From: Cardiocondyla obscurior
Lineage: Eukaryota > Arthropoda > Insecta > Hymenoptera > Formicidae
Direction of reading: 5' to 3'
Assembly: GCF_019399895.1 (NCBI RefSeq)
Contig: NC_091869.1
Location: forward strand, 3,968,001-4,032,000
Length of the DNA stretch: 64,000 nucleotides
The notes below the pieces were generated by a model. That model did no database searches, had not been told where the DNA came from, and was given only the letters and a program-made list of their open reading frames with translations. Positions within the stretch are counted from its first letter, which is position 1. Every line of letters starts with the position of its first letter. Shown here piece by piece: positions 22,063 to 34,689 of this stretch. Both the position numbers and the translations under genes were made by a program.

Positions 22063-24770
22063 GACTGCACGTCCCGGAGAGCTGTCCATTAAAATATTCA
22101 GGATCTGCACTTTTTGACGATCGTGAGAGGCCCTTCTCTCCCCCTCGCCTCGTGTCCCCTTTACGCTGTCGAAAAATCAATTTCGCCTGACCGCGTGACG
22201 TCAGTGCATCGAGCGAGGATTCGTCGGGATGCGTTTACCGTTCGCTTGACCATGTGTCGGCGGCAACTTGGAGATGTAAATTTATCCCGCGAGGGTGTTG
22301 CGCGCGTTCTGAAACGGGGGCGGCGGTGTCGTCAACGGCGAGCGTATTTTTACGGGACGGATCCGGGAGACCCCGCGGGTGGTTTTTCGCTCTCGAGCTA
22401 CACCGACGTCAGGGCGAAGCCGCGGTGCGTCCCTCCGCGGATAATTTATTCCTCGCGATATTTTAATGCCGAGCCACTTTTTTTTTGTTCCTCGACTAAA
22501 TTACTAAAGACGAAGTTTGCCTTCTGGAAGGAGGGAGGGAGCAGTAATGAAGTTTCCCAAGTGCTTACAAATAAATTTCTTTTGAAAAGGATCCAAATTT
22601 TTTTTTTGCGCTTGCGAATTTTTTTAACGTCGACATTTTGCGAGAGATATTTTTTTTTTTTCCTCTCTATCTCTCTCGCCCCGGCAAAATTTTTTTACAG
22701 CCGATACTCCGCACGTCCGCGATTTAAAATATACAAAGATATTTTCGCCAGCCCGGAGATGCGATAAAACGCACATAAGGAAAAAAATATAAAGTTTTAC
22801 ATTCGTAATTTATTGCGCGACATTTTTACGCAATATACCTCTTTTTTTTATTTTGTTTATTTTTGAGAGGTTTATTACCGCGAAAGTTGTTTTTTTTTTT
22901 TTTTTTTTTTTTTTTGTGCGTTTTTCTAACCAGTATGCAAATATCATGCGCTGCAAAAATCGCTCGATAAATATGTGACGCAAATTGAGTGCGAGGGTCG
23001 ATCGATAAATTTATAATAAAGGTGTGTAATTCCCAACAAACAGCTTACGGAAAAGGCCATCTCCGCTCGTGATTGTAATCGAGCGAGACGTTGGCCTGCG
23101 ACATTTTAGCGATCCAGCATTTTATTTAACTTATTGTTAACGTGCACCGATACGCAAACCACATGTTAGGGGGGCCAGATACTCGTTTATGCCCGCCCGC
23201 ATTTGTCCCGCCTGATTGGCTGCTACGTGGCGCAGTCATTCCCTTATCGACGATATTACATTTTAATTCTTATTGCTTTTACCTTACTTTTATTATTTGC
23301 CGTCTCGCCCGTTCCACCGATCCGTCCCTATTCTACGGGGTCCCCCCTCTCCCCCTTCCCCGTTCGCGTCCGTCGCGAATTGGCTCGCTAAAAACGAAAC
23401 TTCTCTCCCGTTTAACCAATACCGGCTCGCCGTTCGCGACGATAGAAAGCCGGTAAGATTTATGTAAAAGCGCAACGTCTACGTCAGCTTTTGCGAGGCA
23501 ATATTTTTGCCCTCCGCGAGACGCAGCCGGGAGATGTAATTGTCCCCGTCGCATTTCCGAAGCTCATCTGCTCGTCTCTCAAAGCCGGCCTGTAATTCAC
23601 TTGTTCCCGAAAAGTCGCAAATAATTTGTCGAATCAAAAAAATTTTATACGAAATATATTATATCAATTTGTTTAAAAGAGAGTTTTATTATTGTGACAA
23701 AATTGTATATTCGATATTGCCGTTTAATGATCCGATTTGTGCCTGTCTGCGTGCATTGATTCCAATCGAAGTTAAAAAACGCCCCGAAATCTCCCCTTGA
23801 AACGCTATGTTAATCCCTTTTTGCTGATGCATAATAAATTCTGTTCTTTTTTTTTGTTGCTTTTTTATGTCTTTTTTGTTTTTTTTTTTGTTTTTTTATT
23901 TTTTTATTATTTTTTGTATCTCTTACTTTTAATGCACAAAACGTAGCTCAGGGTAATATGCGCCGGCATTCATTTCGTGTATTACGTGTAATTAAAACAG
24001 CCGGCGGAAGTTACAAAAGAAACGCGTGACGTTCACAAAATTTGTAATTTACACGTGTTGCGCCAGACCGTTGCGATCAATGGCGCAAATTAATATCGCA
24101 AATTTAAAACGACGTTAAATGAAAAAGCAACGAGCCTTTTGCCACAACCTAATATCGTAAAACCGTTGATAAAGTGGCCGCAAGCCGGCCGCGTTCGCTT
24201 TATCGCGCCGGGTATGCGTGTCGGATGCGTAACGCGCGTTTCGGGCGCCGCGATTTAATGCCCGCCGACGTAATAACGCGGGGAGTCGTCGATAATCCCG
24301 GCGATCGAAAGTGAGAGCCCGCCTCTTCTCCGCGGCCCTTATCGACTCGGTCGAAAATTCAAAGACGGCGACGGAGCGTCTGTAAAATTTAATGAGCTCC
24401 GCGGATACGTGTGTAAGGCGGCGTGATCGAAGGTCGGCGAATTTTGCGCGAAGCCGAATCGAAGATATATTTCCCCCGCGCCGGTGATCGAGTAGAAAAT
24501 CCTGACGGTCGGAGTTGACATTTTGCACGACGAAGATTGATAAATTATGTATCGCGTGTGGAACGGGCTGACGTGGTTACTTAAAGAAGGCTTCTCGAGC
24601 AAGGTGTGACAGACCGGAAGGAGTTCTTTTGCGAATAATTATACCGCGCGTCTCGCACAATTTTGTGTAATTTTGACGAAATAAACCCGATTTTTTTTAG
24701 AGGTCCTTCGCCGCAAACGGTTTAAAATAACGCGGAGGCTCGCAATCGTGGTCGTAAGAAGCAGGGGTAG
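22063..24770. other. Non-coding DNA with long T runs
   Basis: Includes a 26-T run (22,890-22,915) and a T-rich block at 23,846-23,920. A 217-codon open frame at 22,114-22,767 runs through poly-T and CT repeats and has no recognisable domain, so it is not called. Confidence 0.6.
22890..22915 (+). repeat. Poly-T tract, 26 bases
   Basis: Uninterrupted T run in AT-rich DNA. Confidence 0.9.
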
Positions 24771-24779
24771 CGAAAAGGG

Positions 24780-25275
24780 TTGCGCACGGGGCTGTCGGCG
24801 ATACGTCGGCGAGGGACGCGCAAACGACGGAGCCGCGAGGGGAGAAATGATAAAGGGGTGGCGCGCGCTCGAAACGGAGGAAGAGAGGGTGTCTCGACGG
24901 AGGTAGAGGAGGCGGCGGTCGGGGTGGAAGGCACCCCCGACGGAAGAGGTGGTCGTGTGTGCTAGTGGTGGCACGAGCGAGCGCGACGGTGGTGGAAAGG
25001 GATTGTTTGAGAGCATCGACGAGGCAGACGGGGCCACTTGCCTCCGCTCGACACCCCTTTACACACGCCTACTCTCGCTCTCTCTCTCTTTCTCTCTCTC
25101 TCTTGTCCCCATCTCTCTTTCGTCGTCGCTGACGTCACCAGGCGGTACATACTTTTAAACGAATAATGCGAATTGATTTCGCGATTGTCGTCGTCGGCCC
25201 GGCTAGCCGATACGCGATTTTCCGTTTCCCTTCTTCCCTTTCCCTCTTCCCTCTTTTTTTTTTTTTTTTTTTTTT
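24780..25275. promoter_or_regulatory. CpG island B with purine-to-pyrimidine switch
   Basis: The + strand is G+A rich at 24,810-24,950 and C+T rich at 25,060-25,260, ending in a run of about 20 T. A gacgtcacc sequence (CRE-like TGACGTCA) is at about 25,130. The composition switch resembles a divergent promoter. No exon or protein is assigned; the open frames are Arg/Gly- and Ser/Leu-rich. Confidence 0.35.
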
Positions 25276-25400
25276 ATTACGGAGCTCGCGGACGCTTGAT
25301 ACGTATCGAGCGATTCTTTTTGGAGCGCTATAGAAGCAGAGCCTAGAGACAGTGGAGAATTAGTGACGTGATATTTATTAAAACAGAAACCAATTCCCCG

Positions 25401-25428
25401 CAGCGCGCTCGCGCTCGCGCTCGCGCTG
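25401..25428 (+). repeat. (GCGCTC)n hexanucleotide repeat
   Basis: About four GCGCTC units bounded by cagcgcg and cgcgctg, so the ends are self-complementary. This gives a short GC-rich hairpin-forming minisatellite. Confidence 0.8.
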
Positions 25429-25439
25429 CCATCGCGACG

Positions 25440-26445
25440 GCTTGCATTAAATTGAATCCACTCGAGAATAGTTTTCGATAATAACGACTCGGGGAGGGGG
25501 AGGGGATTTATTAATTATATTATCCGTCGAGTGATTAAACGCGAACGCGGGACGTACGCGATCTTACGTGCCGCGATTAAAAATACTCCAGCGCGACGAG
25601 CACGCGTCTCGGAGTACGTAATAAGCATTCGAAATTACGGCGAACCTGCAGTGTAAGCAGAAACGATTGCAGCGTGTCCCGAGATTAAATTCGATGGCTT
25701 TTTTTTTTTTTCCTTCCCGATGACACGGCGCTTCCGCTTTGCCGCGGTATTACGTGTCCGCCGGGCCCGATGACTGTTGTCAGGTGCACGCGCCGCTAAT
25801 TAAAAATCATACGAATCGATGGGAGAAGTAAAGTGTCACGGCGATAATATTGTGCCTCAGTCGAGAGTAATTAAATCCGCCGCGTGTTACCATTGCGACT
25901 ATGTTACCGCCGCGACTCCTCTCACGACACCAACAGCAGCGTCATCATTATCAACAGCCCGCAACGGGAAAGCCATTCATCGCGCGAGCGAGCTCTTTTC
26001 GTATACCGCGGACGTACTGGCCGGAAGACCAGAAAGTGCAGTGCCACGATTCATTTTCCTTTTCTCCCCCTTTTTTTTCTTTTTTTTTTAACCTGCCTAT
26101 TCTACTCTTCTCCCAAGGGCGGAACTTACGCACCCCGTGCCGTTTAAACCGCGATCGTATTTACGCACGTCGAACGTGAGAACCGACGCGCCGCGTAATC
26201 GACCCTTAATTTGTCTCGCGTACGACTTCACTTTTAACTCATTTCAGTTATGACTGAATTGTCTCGCGTAATCTCACCAATTCTTTTTCCCTTTTTTTTC
26301 TAAACTAGAATAAACCAGGCGCACGCTTTGCGTGCGCTATTTTTCGAAAAGTCCGCGTACGCTTTATTACAATTGAGTAATCTATGGTCGACGACGTGTT
26401 ATCGATTCAAGAGACCAGATTACAAATTACGGAAAAAAAATCATG
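25440..26445. other. Non-coding DNA
   Basis: Mixed DNA with short T runs near 25,700 and 26,070. A - strand donor motif (GGTGC before gtaagt) at about 26,120 has no visible acceptor. No gene recognised. Confidence 0.55.
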
Positions 26446-26453
26446 CGACTTAC

Positions 26454-26497
26454 CAATCTGCATGAGCTTCAGCGGAGTTGTGGAATTCTGCCGGTGA
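26454..26497 (-). other. Probable small exon, - strand (5' UTR, start-codon or lncRNA exon)
   Basis: On the - strand ttttatgttacag precedes TCACCGGCAG..., and CAGATTG is followed by gtaagtcgc, a near-perfect donor. An alternative acceptor 10 bases in (ccggcag) is possible. The exon is 44 nt. Only two frames are open. In one, an ATG at 26,463-26,461 opens close to the donor (MQI plus one base), which would make this the start-codon exon. It lies 113 nt downstream of the exon at 26,611-26,730 on the same strand. That close pairing with four good splice signals is the main support. No protein family recognised. Confidence 0.5.
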
Positions 26498-26610
26498 CTG
26501 TAACATAAAATAAAACATATTAATGTAGACATGTTAGTATTTGAATTAATATAAAAGTAAAGCTTTATTTTTATAAAGATTTTCTAAAAAAAAAAATAAT
26601 ATATATTTAC

Positions 26611-26730
26611 CTAAAAGTTGCTCCGCCGATGCATGATGCCCTTCCCGGGCCTGCTCCTCCTCTCAGATGGGACGTGTCGAGTCATCCTTCCGCGCACTGG
26701 ACACTCGCGAGATAGTCCTGCTCCTTTTCT
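26611..26730 (-). other. Probable exon, - strand (5' UTR or lncRNA)
   Basis: On the - strand a T-rich tract ending in aatttcag precedes AGAAAAGGAGCAGG..., and 120 bases later CTTTTAG is followed by gtaaatat, an acceptable donor. Two frames have internal stops. The third is open throughout but ends in TAG exactly at the exon border, so the exon cannot be an ordinary internal coding exon. It contains an ATG giving a short upstream ORF (MTRHVPSERR...) that stops at the border. This fits 5' UTR or non-coding RNA. Any promoter would lie to the right. Confidence 0.5.
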
Positions 26731-28863
26731 CTGAAATTAAAAAAAAGAAAAAAAATTATTACGCAATTTTAATATTTAATTGAGAAAATAAGAATCAGAT
26801 ACGCGGGATGAAATAACTATCGCCGGAGGAGTGCGAGAAGTTTAGGTTTTCAGATACAAAAAACGTGGGAAAGATATATTTCAATAAACGTAAAAATGTA
26901 AACTCCAACGTTTAGCGTTTTTCTCCCGGGCGTTTTTCAGGAGTCCGCGATCGAGCTAGGCGCTCGATCTCACGATTTCCATGCTCTCCGTCTTTTTTTT
27001 CCCTCCCGAATGCAGATTGCACGAGCGCGCATAGGCGTAGATGATATCCACTCGCGCGCCAACAAAAGTTCAAATTACTTCGTTAAAACCCGATCGCAAG
27101 TTATCTCATACAATCTTGCGCGATGACGTGACGCGGATGACGCAATTGCCAGCCGCGAGGCTGGCCGGACTCGTCTGAAAATCTAACGTGCCAAATGCAT
27201 TTCCTCCCGCCGCGGCGTTTCGTCACGCCGAGCAACAATTGTTCACGCTCTTTCATTCTTCGGATTAAGAGAAGAATCGATCACGCGTTCGACAAGCTAA
27301 TCTCCGTTTGCCCGGAACCGTCGAGCGGGTGCGTTTCAAGTCGCGTAATGTCCCTCAGATTAACGCACTCCGCGTAGTACTTGGTAAAGCGGCAAAGAGG
27401 ATGGTTTTCATTAGAATCGAACCGCCGTCTCCCTTTTATAATTTAAAAATTTACTCGCTCCAAGTGGCCCTAAAGAGGAAACCGATAACGTCGTTACTCG
27501 CCGTTCCTTCGGCCGGTTGACGCCGCGGATACGTTAAATAGATTAATCGCTTATGACGCATCGATCGAGCGGCCAGCCGACGCGCGCATGTCCCCCCGCG
27601 CCTTTTTCTCCTCGGGAAATTGCTGTCGGTCTTTGAGAATTATACTTGGCGTCGGCGCACCGAGGCGGGGACACAGGGATTTATAAACGAAACGAGGGAG
27701 AATGCGAGAATGCATCATGAGTCAATTTGCCGAGGTCGTCTTCCGACAGACGAAAGAGGGGAAAAAAAAAATTTTGCGGAGTCAATCGAGCGCATCGAAA
27801 GCTGGAGAACTTCGGCGACGTTAATATAGTAATCGCGCATCGTGGACTCGGTTCACAAATTTGTAGGTTCTCTTTGAACGTGGCCTTCGCACTTGACAAG
27901 CTTCGCCGCTCGCGAACTTCGGCATCGCTCCCCGCGTTAGTTTAACCAAGACTGATTGAGGCGGGGGAATTGAAGAAGAATCGCGACTTTCCGAAGGCTC
28001 GTTTGAGTCACAATTCCACACGAAACCCGCCCGCAAGAACGAAGAAAGCGGTCGATATCATGCATCATCTCCGGGTTTAATAAATCTCCCCTCGCCTCTT
28101 TCTTTCCCAACGTCCCTCCGCTCCCCCTTTCTCTGTTCGTCCGACGATTCACCCTCGCTTCCCGCGGTGCGATTGCTCGCCAAAGAGGCGATCGACTAAT
28201 CGCAGTCGTGGCAAGAAGAAGCCCAACCTGCCTACGCCGCAGTCGAAATTCCTTTCCGCAACGCGATAAGATAACCGGGTTTGGTAACGCGAGTCCGTGC
28301 AAACGTACGAATTTAAAACGAAGATGGACGGTGCCGAACGCCACGACGTATTTAGAGCATCGTGTGCGAACTTACACGTGGTCGCAGCACGATGTTCTAT
28401 TAATTATTATTATTATTTTATTTTATCGTTTAAGTTTTAATTTGCGGGCCCGTAGGTTTAGATTCGCGACTCGCAGACTTGAGGATCGTCGCGATGTTGA
28501 AACCGGCTAGAAATTTAATATCGAAATAACGAACGGGTTAAAACTCTTAACAGGAAGTGTCAGATAACATTTTGATACTTAACAACGAGGTTCTACGCTC
28601 GTGTCAACTGAGAGGGCATTCCGCCGTGTGAATGACACGTAGGATTTAGCGAGCGCGGATTGAGGATGTAAAAATATTCTCCTGACAATGAAAGGGAAGT
28701 GTCGCGTCATCGGAAACAATACCGCGGTATCCGAACGCCCGATTTCGAATAGCTTTAAAGACGAATTCTAAAATTTCTGAAATGTTACGCTTCTGCGAAC
28801 AAGGCAGAAGTAATATCTCAAAAAATATATATTCAAATTCAGTATGTAACCACAAAAAGAAAG

Positions 28864-28921
<58 letters not shown>

Positions 28922-30325
28922 GGAAACCTCGTTATAAAAAGGATGCTGGCAACTTTAAATGACGTTATTACGCTTTCAAAGTTAACTCTTTGTGACTCTT
29001 AAGAGATTTATACGATATTAAAAATTGCTAGAAATCTATTTTCGTTCAGGGATATTAAAATGTTAAAACAGCCAGAACACCAGTTCGATTTCATCCTGTT
29101 GATGTCATCCGGCTTTTAGGCTCGCGAGATCGGTTCAAAATCGATCGTTAACGTGACGCGGTCTCTCGAGCTCGCTTCCTGCGGCTTCTAGGCGGGTGCC
29201 GAATAAATAGCGCCGCTGAAACACAATCCGGCGGTCCTCGAGGTGGCTTCCTGCAGCTCTCTTTCTCAAACTTCCGCCGAACAGGTCGGCGGAACAACGA
29301 AGGTAATGCAAATTGCTTTTTTTTTTTTTCTTCCAACGAGGGTCGCGAGAGAACGCGCCTAACACTTTCACGGTTCCTTCTCTTCACTCGGTAATGAATA
29401 TCGATCGCGTGGTTCCACGGACACGTAACCTTCCCTCAAAAATCGACATCTCTTTCGTACAAAAGCGATAAGTCCCGATCCGTGTTCCCCGAACTTCCCG
29501 TTGGTCCTTTACGCCCGACGCGCCGAGGAGAGAAATAAAATTTGACGACGCGCCCGACGATTTTTTTTCCTAGAAGAGCAGCTTCAAGCGGCGCAGCCGT
29601 GAGTGTTTAAAAGGTCAATATTTTCTGGACGCTATTTGGAAAGAATGCTTTCCGTCCACGAGAAGTGAAGGGTCGCGCCCTCCGAGGTACCCTTTAGGAA
29701 ATCCGAGAGTCAACAGAACTTGTTCCTTGCTATTAGACGCCGCGAGGTTGTATTGAGATATAAGCGGAAAGTCAAATGCCTTTAAAACATTTTTTTTTTA
29801 TGTTATTTTATTTTATATTTAATATTATATATATATATTTTTTTTTATTGCGAATGAAAAAATTTTACGGAGTAAGAGCGTGGTAGTCGCTCGCCTTTCT
29901 CGGCGGATAAAAAGGAATCCTGCGGTTCAGTTACGCGAACGAGCAACGAAACGAAATCGACTTGCAGAGGCGAGGGCCCAGCGTTCGATGGTTATAACTG
30001 AATGGTTTTAACGGCTTGGAATTGCGCCCATAAAGAGCGGAGAATGCACCGACGGCGCGACAGCGAACGCGGGATTATGAAGATTGGCGTGCATTAACGC
30101 GTGCACACGGTTACACGCGTAATCGAGCGAGCGATGAACTCGTATTAGCGTTTTCCCTCGATTAATCTCACCTCTGATCCGATCGCGCCGCGTGTGACGC
30201 CATTAATCATTTTCTCTTTCGCAATCTCTCCGCGACTCTCAATTACAGCTCCCGCCGTGTGTACGTGCGGGACACGCGACTACGTGTCACGTCGATGCTG
30301 AACGTGTTGCCGCGTGCTAAATTGA
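26731..30325. other. Non-coding DNA
   Basis: Intron-like or intergenic. It holds the (GA)n array at 28,868, short T runs at 29,318 and 29,790-29,850, and a Su(H)-like CGTGGGAA near 26,867. A weak - strand donor motif (TCAGAG before gtgaga) is near 30,168. No gene recognised. Confidence 0.55.
28868..28919 (+). repeat. (GA)26 microsatellite
   Basis: A pure GA array of about 52 bases. It could bind GAGA-type factors, but an isolated pure array is more likely a neutral microsatellite. Confidence 0.95.
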
Positions 30326-30329
30326 CAAT

Positions 30330-31560
30330 TAGACGGTCCACCCGGGAGCGAAGAGGGGGGCTAAAACCTCGTCTTTCCGCCGCCGTTCGTCGTCGTTTCT
30401 GAAGGAGGCATCGATCCGCTTCGCGTCTTCTTCGTCTTTCCCATTAAAAGTAAAAAAAAAAAAAAAACAGACTCGAAGAATCGAAAAGAAAAAGAGGCGA
30501 CGGAAAAAGTGCTCGGCCGTGGCGAGGGATACGCGGGGAAGAAAGTAAGTACGAGGGGCGCGGCGGAGCGAGCGCAAGATGGATTTCCGCGAAGTTCGTG
30601 CAGGCCTTAACTCGCGAAAAATGTCAAAGCGAGTAGAAGAATAGGCCGAGAGTACGAACGAGATAAGGAGAGGGGCGAGAAGGGGAACGTCCGCGGGTAC
30701 TCGGTTGGCGAGGCGAAGAGGGTGCGAGACGTCGGCCCTTTTTGTGTACGCGTGGGGGACCGCTCGCTCGGCCGCGTGTGTAAGTGTATCTACGTATTTA
30801 AGATCCGTGGGACGCGCGACGAAGGGGGACAAACGCGGGTAGGCCGCGGCGGCAGCGCAGGGGGGCTCCGAGGGGGAGATTGCATGACACGGGAGAGGGT
30901 ACACGACGGTGGGGATGATTGTCAAAACAGGGCTGCAAGACGCTACGAAAAATGTTCGTATTTATGGCACTATTTCCGCCGCTTCGAGCCCTTCCGCCCG
31001 GTCCCTTCCACCGCCGACGTGCCTCGCGAATCGCTCTCTCGTGCCCCTCGTCGGCGGCCGCCCGCTCTTCACCCCCGTCCGCCAGATCTTCTTCTCTACG
31101 TTCCCCTACCGCCGTCGTTTCGCGAAACGCACGTCGGTTCTTACTTCCTCTCCTCGGCTCGTCTCGTTGCGCGCCTCCGTACCCTCTTTCCATCCCTCCA
31201 TGTCCTCTTTCGTCGTCCCCACCCGAACGCGTTGCTCCGGTCGGAAGGGGGGCCCCACCACGCGGCGGGCGCGCACAGCGGGGCGCGATCGCCCCCACTG
31301 CCGCGGGCACCACTTTAATGTTACATTAATAAAAAGCAACAATCAATATCTTCCCCGTAAAAAATTTTAATCTATAACAGAGAGAATTCTCTACCCCTGC
31401 CTCTATCCTGCGCCCTCTCGCTACCCCGCTGCCACCCTCTCATCCGCCTGTCCCCCTCGCCCGATTGATCCCCTCTCTTCCGTCGTGCCTTCTCCCGCGC
31501 CTCTCCGCCGCCCTCTTGAGGAAAGCGCGGTGCCGCCGCGGCTCGGTGGTCCTCAGTATC
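30330..31560. promoter_or_regulatory. CpG island C with purine-to-pyrimidine switch and donor
   Basis: The + strand is purine-rich at 30,470-30,700 and pyrimidine-rich at 30,970-31,250 and 31,380-31,520. A very strong + strand donor (GAAGAAA before gtaagtac) begins at 30,545, and another (GCGTGT before gtaagtgt) lies near 30,779. A divergent promoter is plausible, and the - strand transcript could feed the exon pair at 26.5-26.7 kb. Open frames of 130-198 codons on both strands look like composition artefacts. Confidence 0.35.
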
Positions 31561-32170
31561 GTGCCTAGGCTCTACGCGTACCCCGTAATTCTCTCACGCT
31601 CCGGGAGCCCGCGCGCGTGACGGAGCCGAGAGCCCACCGCGTTGTACGAACAGAGGTATATACAAACGTTGCTTCTCGCGCCGCCGTCGCGTTTCCCGTT
31701 CGTCGCCCCGCAGTGTTCGCGCCGCGCCTCGTCGCACCCCGCCGGAGGGAAGAGCGCGCGCTGCCGAGGAGGAGAGAGATGCCCTTCGCTGTCCAATTAC
31801 ACGTGCCCTTTGCTCGCGATCGTCTCGCATCTCTCGTTTCTGTCCGCGCCAACTTTCGTTTCTCCCTTCAGTTCCTCCCTTTCGTTCCTTCCTCTTTCTT
31901 TTTCATTCCTTTCCCTTTTTTCTTTTTTTTTTTTCCTCTCCTTCTTTTCCTCCCTCTACGGTCTTCTTCCCGCCTCGCGGTCCCGTCTTTGTTCGCCGAG
32001 TATCCTCGAATGCCGTAACACCGAGGCTTAAACTGTGCCGCGCTTCTTCTACGTTCCTAGGGTTTTGTTATTGGACGGGCTTATCAGTTTCATATAACGA
32101 TTATTGCTATCGTCCATTGGGGATTGATCCCGGGGCATAAAAATAAATTCGTTCTCCCTCTCGCTTTTTC
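31561..32170. other. CT-rich non-coding stretch
   Basis: GC-rich then CT-rich (31,850-31,970) on the + strand. No gene recognised; it may be transcribed leader or intron of a + strand transcript from the island to the left. Confidence 0.45.
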
Positions 32171-32171
32171 T

Positions 32172-32204
32172 CACTCACACACACACATTCTCTCTCTCTT
32201 TCTC

Positions 32205-32240
<36 letters not shown>
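32172..32240 (+). repeat. Compound (CA)n(CT)n microsatellite
   Basis: A short CA array (about 32,172-32,187) is followed by CT units to 32,240 with small interruptions. Confidence 0.9.
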
Positions 32241-32246
<6 letters not shown>

Positions 32247-32295
32247 CTCGGTCTCGTAAGCCGATGCATACTTGGTCTCGATAGCCTTATCTTAT

Positions 32296-32320
32296 CGCGC
32301 GCCCGCGCGCGCGCGCGCGC
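32296..32320 (+). repeat. (CG)n tract, Z-DNA-prone
   Basis: Twenty-five bases of alternating C and G with one interruption. Alternating CG is the classic Z-DNA-forming sequence. A similar tract occurs at 46,627. Confidence 0.85.
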
Positions 32321-34685
32321 TTTATTTTTATTGCATATTACTTCCTGTTGTGGCAAGTTCTTTCCAGAATACAATAAACCCGTCCCTTTCCAGCCCCGAA
32401 ATGTTTTTCTCGCCTGCCTTTGGATGCGTGCGCAAACGCGTGCCGAAAATGTGACGAGACGCGTTCTCCCGCGGCTGTCGGGAAAACTGCCGCTGCCAGA
32501 TGTCTCCTTTCCTCCCGCCAGCGCGGGTCCATCCCGCGAACCTTCGGCAATGATACGCGAACGCGGAGATGAATAAGAGGCATTATTAACAGCCTCCTTC
32601 TACGACGATCTCTTTCTCGGCCTCGTTGCGCCCGGCTACCGTTTCACTTTTCACGTTATCAAAGGAACCTCGCCACGGTGAAAGTTTCACGACATAATAT
32701 CGATCGATCTTCACAACCGGCGAGAATTGAAGCCGCGAACGTAGACGATCGATCGGACATTAGGATTGCTCTAACGATCTCTTAATACATATATTTTTTA
32801 ACTGTATACAAAATGTTTCCTTGTCTTAAAAATTGTCACGCGTGAAACTTCTTTCGTAATGTGCAAAGTTTTATTTTATTTTTTTTCCCCGTGATAATCC
32901 GTTTCGTTTGGTGTTAAATTATGTTTGACGATAAGCGGAAAACGCCCATAAGATTTTGTTTTTTTTTAATATATAAATCCGTTTGATCTATTGTTTAATG
33001 AAGTAGAAATACGCTGACTTTGGAAGCGCCTGTAGCCGCGATAGAATCGCGAATTCCACGCTCGCGTACCTAGCGGCGGCGAGGGCACAAGCTCCTCGAC
33101 CCGCGTTTCTTCTGCCGGGACAAAAGGGTACGGGCGAGACGAGGCGGGAACGATAGAACGCGAGAGAAAGAGGAAGACGGAGAAAGAGAAGGTGGAGGAA
33201 GGAGAGAAAGGGAGAAGACGACGTGCGTTCGCGCACATCTATGCGAGGGCAACCGGAGCTTCGAGCCTCGAGAGACTATAGTCGGCTATTTTAACGTACC
33301 GCGCGAGTAACTGCGAAAACGCGGAAAACGACCGTCGCTTTTTCCATTCGCGGCAAGTGGCCGGAGCAACGATCTCGCGTTGCGATGCTTAGGAACGTTT
33401 GTAAACGATAAGGACGGCTCCCTTGTCAGCGAGACGGCCTGTTACTCAATTCGCGGAGGAGTAAATTAATCGTGAATTATTACGAATCGTTTCGCGCACT
33501 TTGCAGTCGCGACGTAAACTGGAAATGAAGTGATCGAAGTAAAAGAAAAGTACCTGTCACTTTGTAAATATTACGTTAACTTGGTTGGACAAGAGTCGCG
33601 TTCATTCGCATTTACATCTCGATTCAAGAATACGATTTACATTCTCCTCGTAATATATTTAACGGTTAGTCAATAAAAATGCGATTAGATATCCGCCCTC
33701 GAGGGCCGATAACGCCCATATCGCGTCCACTGTTCATCGCGCAGACGATAAAGATTAAAATCGTGAAATTGTAAAACCAATTCGGGGTGAAAATTATCCG
33801 CCATCTGCCAGTCTCTTTCTTTCTCTCTCTCTCTCTCTCTTTTCTCTTTTAGTCGTCTCTTTAATAACTCCGCCACGCGCTTTATCGGGCTTATCACTCT
33901 CGCGTGTAAGCAGAGATTTTGTTGTGCTCTCCAACTACGATTCTCCGCAATTATGTATTAGAGAAGCGATGCCGTTCTATCCTTCGCCCTGGGTATTCTT
34001 AAGCCGGGAAAAGACTTTGTTCAGTGACGCAAATTGATTCGCGCGACGAGTGCAGTTTCGCGAGGCGAGAAGAGTGACTCGCGTGCTGAATCACGAGACT
34101 GATCGGCGTTAGCGAACCATCCGGAAATCGACCGATACGTCCCATCGTCGTCTTTCAACATCTCGAGCCGGTTTCCAGCAGTTCGAGGAAACAGCATAGG
34201 TAACCATATGTCATCGTGTTTCTTTCCCCGGCGTCCGTCGTAAACTGTACGGTTCCCGGTATCATTCGCGTTATCGCCGAACCGGCACAGGGTTTTCGGA
34301 ATTTTATTTCCGACTGTTATATTTATAAAATAAACCGGAAGAGACTCCTCCGGCAGATGATTACTTCAAACATTAATTACGTCGGTCTATTTTTTTTTTA
34401 ATTTATTTATTAACGAAGCGGTGGCGTAAACATTTTTAATCTTTATTTGTTATTTACTTTTTAACTTTTTATTTCTTTTTACACTTAAGCTGTTACTATG
34501 TATTTATTTTAAACTGTAGCAGAATACATAAAAATAAGTAGCCCCCCGAACAAAATTGAAGATGAAGGAGTATTATCCGGAATATTGTTTTCGACGTGCG
34601 AATTTGCGTTCGGTAATAAATGGGAGGAAGCCTCGAGGAGTTAAGAGTACCGCCAACGGTCGGGATCGGAAAGCGAAGCGATGAT
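32321..34685. other. Non-coding DNA
   Basis: Mixed DNA with a strongly purine-rich + strand run at 33,110-33,235 and a CT array at 33,815-33,846. No gene recognised. Confidence 0.55.
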
Positions 34686-34689
34686 CATG

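Noticed and set aside
22114..22767. 217-codon + strand frame
   Set aside because: The second half is translated poly-T and CT repeats (Phe/Leu runs), and no family similarity is visible.
26117..26150. Strong - strand donor (GGTGC before gtaagt)
   Set aside because: No acceptor or exon body could be found upstream on that strand.
27405..27430. Possible tRNA B-box (GGTTCGATTC on the - strand)
   Set aside because: The flanking bases cannot form the five-pair T stem and no A-box or acceptor stem is present.
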